Shown here: piece after piece, positions 25,501 to 37,466 of the stretch
Layout of the letters: each line of letters starts with the position of its first letter
How positions within the stretch are numbered: position 1 is the stretch's first letter
From: Mansonella perstans
Lineage: Eukaryota; Nematoda; Chromadorea; Rhabditida; Onchocercidae
NCBI GenBank assembly: GCA_037074765.1
Contig: JBAMDO010000081.1
Location: 1 to 64,000 of the forward strand
Direction: 5' to 3'
Length of the DNA stretch: 64,000 nucleotides
Notes under the pieces: generated by a model
Told to the model about the DNA's origin: nothing
The model's database searches: none
The model's input: only the letters and a program-made list of their open reading frames with translations
Program-made: the position numbers and the translations under genes

Positions 25501-27854
25501 GCCAAAATCGATGTATCATTAACTTCTACATCCTTTTTATCGAAAAATACCTGAAAGTGTACAATAAGTAAGAAGTAAAGTTTAATTGCCATGAATCAAT
25601 GATAATAAATGGACATCTAATAAAATTCAAACAGTACTCATTATTTGACCAGATTATTTTTAATGATTATATGGACTTCTGTGTACCAGTAACTGTATTA
25701 TTTCTCAATATTTTCATTTCTGGTTCGCGAAAATTAATAATTTGAATCAAACAAAGGTTTCTGATCCTTAGTAAAGGTCCTTACCCACTATGAATGTGGT
25801 TCGATAAAAAACTTTTAAGAGGGAAATTTTAACGTTTAAGAAGAAAATTTTAAGAAGGAAACTGCAGTAAGAACTAGCCGATATAACTGATATATTATCA
25901 GCACGTGACGCTCCCCAACCTTCCAATGCATGACGCAGTATCCAGCGAGAATGATTCGGCAACCTGCCATGCTAAAATGATATAATATGAAATACTTAAT
26001 GCACATAACTGTACAAAACATTGTAAGGAAATTACTTTAGAATTAATGCCAGTTTCGTTAAAGGTCCTTTTCTTCTCTAAAATTCAACCCACAGTCCCAA
26101 CCTTGTCAAAAATTACTGTTGTCGGTAGAGCTGATGCTTGAAAAATGAATAATTACTTTATCGCGTGATGATTTTTCATAATGCATCACAATATCGACTA
26201 TTTGTTGCGGTTTTAAAACATTGGTTAATCCGTCTGAGCCAAGCACCAAACATAAATTTTTATCGTTTAGATCATACACAGCAATATCTGGTTCAGGACT
26301 CACAACAAACTGTTTTGTTTTTCGATTATATGACCATAAATCACCTGTAAAATTTAAAAATACTAAGAGGTTAAGAATCCCGAAAAAAAGTTTTGAAAGA
26401 TGTAATTCTAAATCTAAGATTAGTATTATTTAAATCCTTAAATAATATCCACTCATCCATCCCTTGAATTAAGCAATTTCCAAAATTTAAATGTAAAAAT
26501 TAAATATTTTTTAAATCCACCAACCTAAAGCACGAGCAACAGCAAGAAAAGCAATGCTTTCGGTTGGTGTAGACCTGCGTACAGGTCCAGTATGACCCCG
26601 AATAGGTCTCGTCCAAACAACGCGTGTGACGCCTGACTTCTTCATTACTGCTCCACCAGCACTGTTGATCCGTTGCACTTCGACAGAATTGTCGGGCTTA
26701 TGATCAACTGTCAAACTGTTACCCCTTATTTCACCATCTAAAGATCCCTTTCGCTTCAAAAATATTTTTGCATTAGGTTCGAAAAAAGAATGCTTCTGGA
26801 TTCATGGAATTTAAACTAGAATAAAATTTCTCGAAAAGTGCGAATCGTATCCGTGGGTAAAAAAGCAAGAAAAGACATTAACGAACTGTTCATTTCTCCT
26901 ACGATTACAGCGGAATCGCCGACATGTCCAGTAAATATCTTTCCATGTCGAATAAAAGTACAACTAGCAGTAGTACCTGCCGTACTGGCGTAACCGGAGG
27001 AAGTGAGAGGCCAATCGTCTGTAAAGCATCGTTTTTAAATTTCTTATTACAAATGAATTATTTTAAGATTTCAGTAAATCGTAAATGTTTCATATACCAA
27101 CCAACAACTTTCCACATCGCAAGATGTGTTTCCACGAAACCTTTTTTTATAGCCTGCAACATTTGCTCATCACTACCGTCGAAGCCATACTGCGACTGAA
27201 TGTTTTTAAGGAGATGTTTTCGAACATAGTCACTGGCTTCTGAACCACCATGTCCATCGTAAACAGCCAAATATAGATAATCAACAGCGCCATTAGGAAG
27301 TCTAACACATTCGATGTGTACTCGATCCTCCATATATCTTCTGCCACCCTGAAAACTTTTTGCTCAAATCTCTTGCACGTATCAAGTCTAAAAACAATTA
27401 TCATTATAATGATATGAGAGCAAAGATATTAATGATAACAAAATAATCATAAGGTACAGCGGAGATTATAGCAATATTTCATTATTGCGCTATGACCTGA
27501 AAGGGAAAGAAGTCTTTAATTGTTCTTTTCAATATCTACAGAAATCAATGCTATATGAGAGGAATCCAGGATTCTAACAGCAATAGCTCTGTTCCAATTT
27601 TTCGTCTAGCTATCGATGTGATGCTATGGGCTTGATTTTAATCTGTTAATCGCTGTTAATATATTATTAGCAATCTTATCACAAAAATCAATTGTATAGC
27701 GCTAATTTTTTCTTCAAATTATCATTAAATTATGAAAAATAGTAGTGATAACAACATAATAAAAAAAAACTGAATATACCTGGCTGGCAGCAACACTAAT
27801 CCGTACATGTTGTCCATAATGTATCACATCCGAAGTGGATGCAGCCATTGGCAT
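22567..27854 (-). CDS. PPM1D: PPM1D/Wip1-type PP2C protein phosphatase
   Basis: Fourteen exons join in phase: 27854-27780, 27348-27102, 27018-26903, 26753-26525, 26344-26157, 25971-25888, 25550-25355, 25065-24837, 24529-24385, 24134-24060, 23932-23848, 23558-23370, 23066-22875, 22721-22567 (734 aa). PP2C metal/catalytic motifs are all present: YMED, DGHGG (residues 56-60), GDSA, LGSDGL and RADN (about 308-311). Family-specific blocks match PPM1D: THLAMWK, SGVTRVVW, GPVRRSTP and FLAVARALGD. PPM1D enzymes dephosphorylate DNA-damage and stress kinases in the nucleus. The domain is followed by a tail of about 420 aa that is Ser-rich and contains a basic RRPFARRRS patch, a possible nuclear signal. 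Exon 4 may begin instead at 26795, adding 14 codons. The exon 3 end is the least certain border (GTAGGA donor at 26902). ATGs at 27854 and 27848 are both in frame. Confidence 0.93.
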
Positions 27855-29090
27855 CCACTAGCCTTCTTCAAATCCAACTAATACAGAAACTGTTTCTAAA
27901 AGTTTTGCATTTCTGTTGTTTGATATGCTTACATTTAAAATTAAAGCATTAAATTGCATTCAAAATTGGAAGAGTTAAATGAAAAAGTAATGGAAATGAA
28001 TTGGATAAGTTGGAGTCTTTCCTAGTAAATTATAGCAGTTGGAAGAGAATAAAAAAGAGCCATTCTTGACAAATCCTCTGTTAAACCAATACTAAAACTT
28101 TGAACTATAACTAATTGATTTCAACCACTTATCATTAAGTGAATAATTAATTAGCAGAAAATGAACCTTTATTACTAATGAATTTATTGACAATATGACA
28201 GTTCAGACAATGAGATAACCGCAAATAGTGGTGAAATTTCGAAAAATTGTTGAATATGAATAAATGAGCAGGTGTTTGTCAAATGAGAGCAACAAATCAA
28301 CCAGCATTTTATTAATCGTTTGTAAAATGAAATTTATTGACAAGTGTAGGGCGGCAAAACACAAATAGAGAAGGTGGACTGTAGCGAAGTGGAAAACAGA
28401 AGGAGAGAGAGAGTAAAGTGGAGAGAGAAAGGGAGAAAGAGAGAATGTAAGGAAATACTACAGAGAACTCTCTCTTTCTCTCTACACGCACACGTATATC
28501 TCATCGTCCACTGCTCTTTGTGAAATCTTTTCTCACACGTATAGCACGCACACGTATATCCCGTCCACTGCTCTTCGTTAAATCTTCTCTCACACATATA
28601 GCACGCACACGTATATCTCGTCTACTGCTCTTCGTTGAATTTTCTCTCACACGTATAGCACACACACACGTAGAACACGTCCATTGCTTTTCGTTGAATC
28701 CATTTGTCAGATGACAAATGACATTTATCTTCGTTTTAAGTAGTTAGAATCCTTTAATGGATAATTTCTCTTTTAACTATTACTAAGCAATTAGTATTTT
28801 CATCTTGTCAATCCATCCTGAAATGATTTACAAACGATTTAAGTTTATATGCATCATATAGAGTACTCTATGTTTTATGTGCAAACTATAGGGAATGCAT
28901 GACCGATATAACGATTTAGGATAACTTAAATGAAAAAGTAACCAAAGTTTTCTTGAATCACATATGCCAAGAATGAATACTAGATGCACCTGGTAAAATC
29001 AAATCATCATCGTTGCAATTGAAATTAGTACATTGGCATCAATTTTTGAGATACACTATTTTAAATTTCAGATTTGTGAATTTGATTGCA
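27855..29090. other. Divergent intergenic region (shared promoter area)
   Basis: This separates the PPM1D-type gene (-) and the FBXO42-type gene (+), so both promoters probably lie here. It holds a purine-rich tract, a facing pyrimidine-rich tract and a short tandem array (28386-28690). I found no credible exon. A splice-like acceptor (TTTCAG, ends 29071) lies 19 bases before the FBXO42-type ATG and may be a trans-splice site. Confidence 0.6.
28484..28690. repeat. Tandem repeat of 57-60 bp, about 3.5 copies
   Basis: Units beginning CACGCACACGTATATC followed by a CACTGCTCTT block start near 28486, 28546 and 28603. A shortened copy carrying a CACACACACG run follows. The open frames seen here are products of the repeat. 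Confidence 0.9.
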
Positions 29091-32000
29091 ATGATGGATA
29101 TCGATGAATTACCAGATCTTGTTTTGGAAATAGTCTTCTCATATTTGAATCAATATGATGATTTAGAGAATGTCCGATTAGTTAATCGTCGATGGTATCG
29201 TGCTGCGTGCACTATTATTAATATTCTAAAGAAATCCTTTCTTCGATGCAATCAACTGATTTGGTTAGTTAAAATTTAACTTTTAAAATAAATTATTGTG
29301 ATGCAAATAAAATTTGAACTAAAATGATTTCAAGTCACAACAAGGAAAACACAGTTGAAAAATAAAAAATTTGTTTTTTTTTTTTTTTGAAAATTAAGTT
29401 GAAAAACACAGCTCCTTATCAACTATATTGTTTGAAGAAATTTTTTAAAAGTTGAAATTTATTTGAAAAAGTAATCGAAACATTGATACGTCTTATTTTC
29501 AGGGAATTACATGCAGCAGAAAAAGAAGAGAATAGTACAATTGCAAAACGTTGCTCACATTCAGGTTGTTATCATGATGGTACCAAAAAAGTGTATATTT
29601 TTGGTGGATGCACTGATAATTATACCGCCTTCAATGACCTTTGGAGTTTCGATCTGGTATACTTCTACAATCCTTATATTTGTTGAATTTTCGGAATAAA
29701 TTATAGCAATTTGATATATCTTTTTGATCTTGTTGATTTAAAATTGGTGCATTCCCGTAGAAATTATGTAAGTAGTCACTAGGTTGTCTGAAAGGTTCAA
29801 AATTGCAATTTCAGAGATCTCGCAGCTGGTGCCGAGAATTTATTAAGTGTGCTCCATTTCCACGACCTAAGGCGATGTCCATTTTTGTGCCGTACAAGGA
29901 GTATTTGATCCTTCATGGTGGATTTGCAAAATCCTCGCCAAACCCAATTCATCAAGCAGCTAATTTTTTTAGTGAAATACACATGTATGATACTATAACA
30001 AATGAATGGATTGAGGTAATTAAAGTTTAATTATGTATTAGGAAAATGTTGCTTCATTGTAGCACATTCATTGATTTATTGTTTAAAATTCTCTGTGCTT
30101 TATATTTCATTAAATCATATCGTATCATCCAAGATGCGGAAGGATTTGACTTAACAGAGAGGCAAGATATTTATCATAAACAAGCTTTAAAATAGCAGAA
30201 TTATTTCCATTTTTACCAGCTGGGTAATCTCGAACAATTTCATTTGCATGACGATTAATGAGAAAATTTGGGCATTTAAAACCTTTTCAATTTTCCTCAG
30301 ACGCATAATTTTTGATATTTTCCCAAAAGTTTCAGGTCGAAACGGAACCTCCACCACCTGTGATTGCAAGTCATTGTGCATGTGTGGTAGATGATTCGTT
30401 GATTATTTTTGGTGGTTCTCAGAATAGCCGGGCTACAAATGCTGTCTATGTTCTGGATATTACCAGTAAAATTTGGCATATGCCATCATTCGTCCAGTAG
30501 GTTTCCTGCGAGATTCTTCACAGATTTTTGGTAACAAAAGATTTACTGGTAATTCATAATCTCTCGAAGATGTCAGATTATTGTGTATTCATTATCACAT
30601 TTCGGGAGTTTTAATAAGCTCATTTTCTGTAAAATGTTTTATTAAGCTCGAAGTGATACTTCATATGGTGTCGGTTCCTCGTTATTTGCATTCAATAATT
30701 GGTTTGATTAAAATTTAAATATATCAAATATTAGTTTTGGAGGATTCGTAAAGATCAAAATTGTGGGAAGTCAGACTCTTCGTCTAGTGAACAGTTCTTG
30801 CTGAAAAGTCCACAGCCAAACCCTCGTTATGGTAGCTCATGTGTGGTAATTGATAAATCGCATCTGCTCGTAGTCGGTGGTTGTGGTGGCCCAAATTGTA
30901 TCTATAATGATGCTTGGCTCCTTATGTTCGACTTAACACTACAAACTGCGTGGGAATGGAAGCAAATTAATGTTAGTTTTAATCATTGTTTTCTGATAAG
31001 TGTGAGGATTAGTAATATTGTGGCATTGGCTTAAATAAAATACTTCTGGAGTGTACCGCGTTTTACTCAGTCAAATCCAATTTCAAACTGAACTTCATAT
31101 CTCAAAAATGAGATATTATTGTCCAAATATAGTGGAATCAAAAATAGATTTATCGGAAAATTCATTATGAACCAGGTTGTTATCGAATAGTTATTTATTG
31201 CTATCCAACAAATTTTTTCAGTAACATAAACTTACTGTAATTTCAGATCACGAATCCAAAATCGGGTCCATCTCAGCTTTGGTGCCATTCAGCATGTCCA
31301 GTTGGACAGAATCTTGCGTGTATAAGTTATGCCAGGAAGAGCAGTCGGTACGGTTGTGAAAATAGATATTTTTTAAATGAACAGCATTTTAAAGTTGTAC
31401 TGTTTTTGATTCCAAAACCTATGCACTTCTTTTTTCATTCAATAGGATTTCTCAAATATCTGAAGATCAAAAAATATGTAAGATCTTTTAGGTGTAACAC
31501 GATTAGCTTAAATTCATGCCCTACACCGCTTCAGTTTACTTCAAGGAACCCGATTCGAGTGGTACGTAATTTTTAAATAAAATGAAATTGTTTTGTCATA
31601 GAATATTGTGAAACTATTGAATTATTACATAATTTTATTTAGTCACCGCATCCGGCGAATAATATCAACCTGCAGCATTCTGATACAAGGTACAATTTTT
31701 ACTGAATTTAAATTTAATTTTTTGAAATCCAAACTATTGCGAAAACGTTATTGATAAGCGTGAATTTTGCCACAGTTCAAATGTAAATTAATATATTAGA
31801 AACAGGAACAATGTGAATCTCATGTTGAATGAAAAATTGAATTCTTCGAGTTCTCAGTCATCTACCTCTTCATTACATGCAAAAAAGTGAGTTCTTTATG
31901 TGTGCTTCTTTTTTGAAAGACTTTTTTCATTCTTTTACGTGAAAATCTAGTCTTTTTTTGTTTGTTTGGAGAAAGATTCTTTCGGAACTGTTCTATTTAT

Positions 32001-32974
32001 ATTCATTTTTCATTTAAGTAATTGTTTGAAAAGTTATGTGAAAGAGATGTTGTATTTCATGAATCGGATGCAGGAATACTCCAAGTTCTATTCTGTATGG
32101 AGCTCTTTCTTTCAAATTTTTGTTACTTTATAATACGAAGGGCATTTTTCTGTTTTTCAGCAATTTGAAACATATTAATAGTGCATCAGGTACAGCACTG
32201 GGGATCTCTGAAAGTAAGTTCTTTTTTCCATGAGCTTAGTTAACCACTGATAATTTGCTAGAATAACTATTAGCGAGCAGTGACTTCCACTTATCACTTA
32301 ATTCAAACTTTTGCTCATTTCATATGTTTATGGTTGCATTTGACACTTCCTGCCTCTCATCCCTTCCTTGATTGGATTTTTGTTTAACTCTTTTTATTGT
32401 ACAACTGCAACGTATATCCGTTATTAATTTCACTAGAAGGAGTAATTAGCTTTTCAGCTTTTATTTTTTTAGAAAATATCGTAAAAGGTGTCTGCGATAT
32501 GCTGGTGTTTATATATGTTTCATTTTTTTCAGAAAATTGGTATCACAAAAAGCGTCTAGGAAATGCTTGTGTTTACATACTCGATACCGCACGAGTTTTG
32601 GAGGACTGTACAGTAACGTGAGTTGTTAAAAGCCATTATGATGCATCTTTGATGGATTAAGTAGTAACATCCTGATTTAAGAAATTTTAGGTGAAAACTA
32701 CAACATCGAATTGCGTGTTGTATGATTTCGACAAGTTAATACTGTAACACGGCTAATATGAGGACGTTAAAGTTTGTATTTTTTTAGATGGCGTCAGCAA
32801 GAGATAGATTTGAACGCACCAGATGATACGATGCTGTATTCTCTTTGTGCTGGTCGAGGAGAGCTGATAATGTTTGGTGGAATGCGTAGTGACATGCAAA
32901 ATGATAATCGTCATCCATTCACCCATACAATTAGTAATGATATTTATATACTGAGCCCCGCTCGTTTGGTATAA
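29091..32974 (+). CDS. FBXO42: FBXO42-type F-box/Kelch protein
   Basis: Twelve exons join in phase: 29091-29263, 29503-29656, 29815-30015, 30336-30491, 30735-30971, 31247-31347, 31492-31561, 31643-31689, 31800-31886, 32161-32213, 32533-32617, 32788-32974 (516 aa). An N-terminal F-box (DELPDLVLEIVFSYL) would bind SKP1. It is followed by Kelch blades carrying VYIFGGCTDNY, LILHGGFAKSSPNPIHQAA, LIIFGGSQNS, LLVVGGCGGPNCIYNDAWLL and, at the C-terminus, GRGELIMFGG. The order, LWCHSACPVGQ and the final blade separated by a Ser/Asn-rich linker all match FBXO42, the substrate receptor of an SCF ubiquitin ligase that targets p53 in mammals. It is shorter than the human protein, mainly in the linker, which is encoded by five small exons. 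The donor of exon 4 (GTCCAG at 30492) is weak. The start may be 29091 or 29094, two adjacent ATGs. Confidence 0.93.
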
Positions 32975-34253
32975 CAATATGATTTGATAACTATTCTGTC
33001 ATAAACAGTCTTTCATGCCAAATATTACTGTTTTACTTTCATAACATATGCCTTATTGTGTACGTTGTTTGTTATCAGTTTCTAGTTCGCATACGTTGTC
33101 GTTTGCAGCAGCGCATTTGCTTCTTTACAGTCGATTAAGATGTTAGCAATCATATTTACAAAGTAACTCAATCTAAATTTAATCCATATAATTTGAAGGA
33201 TCATATTCCTTTTAATGCTGTAGAGATTGTTATTTGTCATTACGAGTTTTTATTCTGAAATTATACGTTTCTACAATCTTCTTTTATTATTTCATTATTT
33301 TTTCACTACGAGTAGTGGGAATAGTTTTTGCTGAACATTGGAGCTCTACATTCTTTTTTTTTTTTTTTTTTTGAGAATATAAACTTGACTAATAATAATG
33401 ATGATATTGAAAAGGAAAAATAGTTATTTAAGATGTTGTGAAGTAATTTTAGACAAAATTTTTCGAGTACAGTTTTATCCTTGTGCATTAATGTGTCATT
33501 ATTTTGGGGATGATACCTGATCATTGCTTTTAATTTTCAAGTGGTTTTTATATCATTTTAAATTCAGATTCTCACAGTTTGGTTTCATCTTTTTGTTATG
33601 TATAAATTTTAACTTGTCATTTTCGTTAGTTTAGAACATCTTTTGCATTTTTCAGAGGGACTTATCTATGCTTTGTAAAAATCTTGGTTAATGACTTTGA
33701 AAGAAGAATGAAATTCAGATTAACAAATATAGCGTGGATAATTCTGTCATAGGAAATTGTCAGGATCCGTCTTTTTCATCGCGTATTGATGAGTCTTACT
33801 TAGCTAGTTGTCATATTTTTTTTTGAAGAATTCTCATGAATGAATTTCAGTTTTCTATTTTCTATTCGAAAACTTTATTTTTATTACAGAGAACAGATTT
33901 GTTATCTTTTTAGCTTGGATGTTTGGGCAATTTAGTAGTTGGATAAAGGTAGATGGAGTTGTAACGTGAAATAAAATAGCGCTTTCATCTCATTTAGTAG
34001 ATTACCGCGTGTGTTGCAAATTAAGTTTACTGTAGTTTTATGGTCAATTCAGGGATGTATGTAAGAGAATATTAATGTGTTTCAAATCCTAAGCTTATAT
34101 AATTATGTGCGTGAAAATGATCATTAATGGCTGCTTGGATTGAATATTGAATTTCTTTGTGTTTCGAAAAGTGTTTGTAAATTGATATGAAAATATTCAT
34201 AGAGATCTAAGAATCGGTCGAACAGGTGTGCTGCTGTTATTTTATCATTCAGC
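32975..34253. other. Spacer between FBXO42-type and GMF genes
   Basis: About 1.3 kb of AT-rich sequence with T-runs (33355-33372) and no open frame of note. It probably contains the 3' untranslated region of the F-box gene and the promoter or trans-splice region of the GMF gene. No recognisable regulatory element was found. Confidence 0.5.
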
Positions 34254-35950
34254 ATGGTTTGTGTTTCTTGGAAATTTCTATTTTTTAAAATTTTGCTTCA
34301 AAAAACTTTTATCAAACTTGGCATAAATAATAATCATCGAATTGTTCTGCTTATTATCTTTCAAAGACCTTTTGATGATTCTTAGATATAATCTCAAATT
34401 TTATTGTATTGCAATGCATAGCAGTAACTTAGTCTGTAAAAGTGAAGCTTATTTGAGTGGAATAGAAATTTGAAATTTGACCTTTGCTGATTGGGCTTTT
34501 TCTATGTCCTTTCCTTATTTTTTTTTAGACAGGTGCCCTAAAAATATGTGCGGTACCGACAGATTTGAAAGATGAATTGGAGCGATTTCGATTCAGTAAA
34601 AAACGCTCAACAAATGCTTTGATATGTTATTTTTATTCTGTTTAAGAAATTTTTCTTGCTCTGAAACTGACAAAGCTTCTAGTTTTGAAATTAGCAATTT
34701 TTTATTGGATTTTAAGCTTTGGATACAGATGGTAAATCTTTGTAACGGAAGTTGGCAATTTATATTTGATAGGAATATTCTCATATTTCCTACTTTTCTT
34801 CATGTTTTCACTTTGATCATGCAGTTAATTTGCAGTGAAGATTGATCCAGTGAAACAGATCATTGTATTGGATCAGAAACTTGAAGTATTTCTTTTCTCT
34901 CATTTGATGGATCTTTCAAAAAATAATTCTATTACCTCCAGTGTGGACAAGTTTTTTTCTAGGACTGTGATACAAATGTGATCTGTGATGAATTATCATC
35001 GCAACAGCCACGATATATTATAATAAGCTATGAGCATGTACATGATGATGGACGTCTTTCATATCCACTCTTCCTTGTCTTCTATAGTCCATCGGGTTTG
35101 TATGATCATCGTGATCCCATTAAAAAATATGATTTTTCTGGAGAAATTGAAAGAAGAAACAGACCAGTTACCTCATGATGTTGGATGGTTTTTTTTTTTA
35201 CTGAGCTGATTTCTGATAAAAGTACATGCTTAACTATTTTGAAATGTATTTTAGCTGGCAATATATGTCATTTGATCTTTTTAGGATGCAGTCCACAGTT
35301 GCGAATGATGTATGCTGGTAGTAGAAACAATTTGGCAAGAGAATGTGAGCTTAATAGGGTATTTCTTATAGCGATTTTTTTTTTAATAAATTCTTCAAGG
35401 ATTTATAAAAATCCTTCAAATGTTATAATATTTTTAATGGATAAACACATCTGTCTCTCGTATCACATAATGAACTTCGAACAGAATAGCTTATAAGTTT
35501 TGGTGAAATAAGGAATAACCAGAATATTTTGAATAAGTGCAGTGGTCACATTTCCCTAGATTTTTATGTAGCCAAATTTGTCTAATCTTCCTTTATTATG
35601 AATGCAACTAAATTTTGTACTGAAATCAGGATATGAGAATTTATTGTTGGTGAAAAGCATGCTGGATTTTAAAAAATAATATGGCAGTTTCTTCTCATGG
35701 CTTCTTTTCTATTTTTGTATTTTTATTACTCTCAATATAATTATATTCTTAACTCCGGTCATCGTGTTGGGAAATTAAACCCTGAGCAAAATTTTCAGTA
35801 TTGTTTTTAAAGTCTGCTGTAGTGATTGAGAATATCTTACAGAAAAAAATGCTTCTTTTTATGCCGGATTGTTATAACACTTTTTTTCAGAATCTGGAAA
35901 TTCGAGAACCAGATGAATTAACAAAGGAGTTGTTGGAATCAAAATTGTAA
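34254..35950 (+). CDS. GMF: Glia maturation factor (ADF-homology protein)
   Basis: Exons 34254-34256 (ATG only), 34529-34625, 34836-34885, 34963-35095, 35285-35358 and 35891-35950 join in phase (138 aa; animal GMF is about 142). The protein reads MTGALKICAVPTDLKDELER, then RFRFSKKRS-like basic sequence, IDPVKQIIVLDQKLE, ELSSQQPRYIIISYEHVHDD, GRLSYPLFLVFYSPSG, MMYAGSRNNLARECEL and a C-terminal LEIREPDELTKELLESKL. These are GMF signatures along its whole length. GMF binds the Arp2/3 complex and removes actin branches. The first coding exon is inferred: an ATG sits between a TTTATCATTCAG acceptor and a GTTTGT donor, and it gives the N-terminus in the expected register. If trans-spliced there, the exon is only four bases long. 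Polyadenylation signals follow the stop at 35963 and 35980. Confidence 0.92.
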
Positions 35951-37466
35951 ACTGCACTCTTGAATAAAATGAAAATCGCAATAAAATGAAAATCACATTT
36001 TCTATTCATAATGTAGAACATTTTATTCATTTCTGCTGCATTTAATTAGTTCTTTTTTGAAATTATAAATTAACATTCTTATTTTCCTAGATTTATCTAT
36101 ATTAAAAAGCAAGAAATGTGCTTCATTATTAACGAAAATATTCCGTTTCTATGTAAACAACACTTAATCAACACTGATCATTGAATTTGATTGTTATTGT
36201 ATCCCTATTCTATGTTATTTAGTCTAGAAAATTGCTTTTTAAATGATTATCATTTCATTATTCGATGATTATAAGTTTGCTTTTATTTCATTGCCTATAA
36301 ACATCACTTTTATTTTGAATACTCTGAAGATAGTAGAAGATAAAAACATATTATTTGAAAGATGGACTCAGATGTTCGAACGAAACTGTGTTATTATTTG
36401 TTGAGCAGATTAAATTTTTCAGGTGAGTAAATAGAAGTTTTACACATTAGGTAGTTTTGATATGTAATGAAATGCAATTTTTTTACGAGGAAAGCTACGC
36501 CAAGTTACGAAGTATTTGGTACCTTCGTAAGTTACACTTAAGCGATACCAACATGCATTTTTTTCACTCACAAATGAAATATTACGGTTAGTCATTACAG
36601 ATTATTAGTGCTTCGCCACCGTATTTTGCATTATGTGGGATTCACTCAGTACATGGAATGTTGTATTATCTTTACTGCTACTGGAGCTACTCCATTTTTT
36701 TGCCGTTCTTTTTTGGGTTTTTGCTAAAAATGCAACTGTCCTTAATTTTGAAATAGAAGAAATGACGAAACAGTTCAAAGCAATTCTACCCAAATCAAGT
36801 TCCGTACTTGGGCGATATTGCTTTCATATCATGGAAACATTTGGGTCGTCACTGATAGCAATTTAGGCAAGTCTCGTTCAAACATGTTCAAACAAAATAT
36901 ATCATGTCATTACGACGATCTTGACCTACAAAACTCTTGCGCTATTTTTTCTACAGTTCTTTTCAAGAATTTGTGAAACTAATGTGGGACACACGATATA
37001 GGTAAATGGAGCGAAAGTGGATTCATCAGAATATGTCAGATTTGTTGATAGCGTTTTTGCCAATTAAGTAAATTTCTATTGAAATACATGACTGTTCCAT
37101 ATATTTTTTCGAATCATTCAAATAACTCTTCGTTTTATTAGAATGATAGCTGCTTCAATTTTGTTTGGGATTTCGCTAATATTGCTTTAATTTTTTGTTG
37201 TTGATTTTCATTCTAATCTTGAAATTGCTCGTGATAGAAGAATACAGCCATAGTAGTACAATTTCCTATCCTGCGCCTTTCTCCAAGCGTCCCTCAAAAG
37301 CTTGAAGAACTAAAACTATAAATTGTAAATCAATCAGTGAATTTAACATGGATCACTCGAGCGCATAATGTCACTTTAGAGACAATAGCAATAAAAAATT
37401 GAAGGATGACTCAATTTTATCCGAAATATAAATGCGCGAAATTCATTTATTTTTTCAGATATACAA
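35951..37466. other. Spacer between GMF and EF-hand genes
   Basis: About 1.5 kb that is mostly AT-rich. It contains one hydrophobic open frame (36633-36866) and a possible small exon (36362-36422, with GTGAGT after it), but their phases do not join. A TTTTTTCAG acceptor ends at 37458, eight bases before the EF-hand ATG, and is a likely trans-splice site. Confidence 0.5.
35963..35985 (+). terminator. Polyadenylation signals of the GMF gene
   Basis: AATAAA occurs at 35963-35968 and 35980-35985, 13 and 30 bases after the stop codon. The first is close to the stop, so the second may be used. Confidence 0.5.

Noticed and set aside
36362..36866. Possible small gene: a 61-nt exon with GTGAGT donor and a hydrophobic 77-codon frame
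   Set aside because: Joining the two creates a stop (phase mismatch), and no other acceptor rescues a sensible protein.
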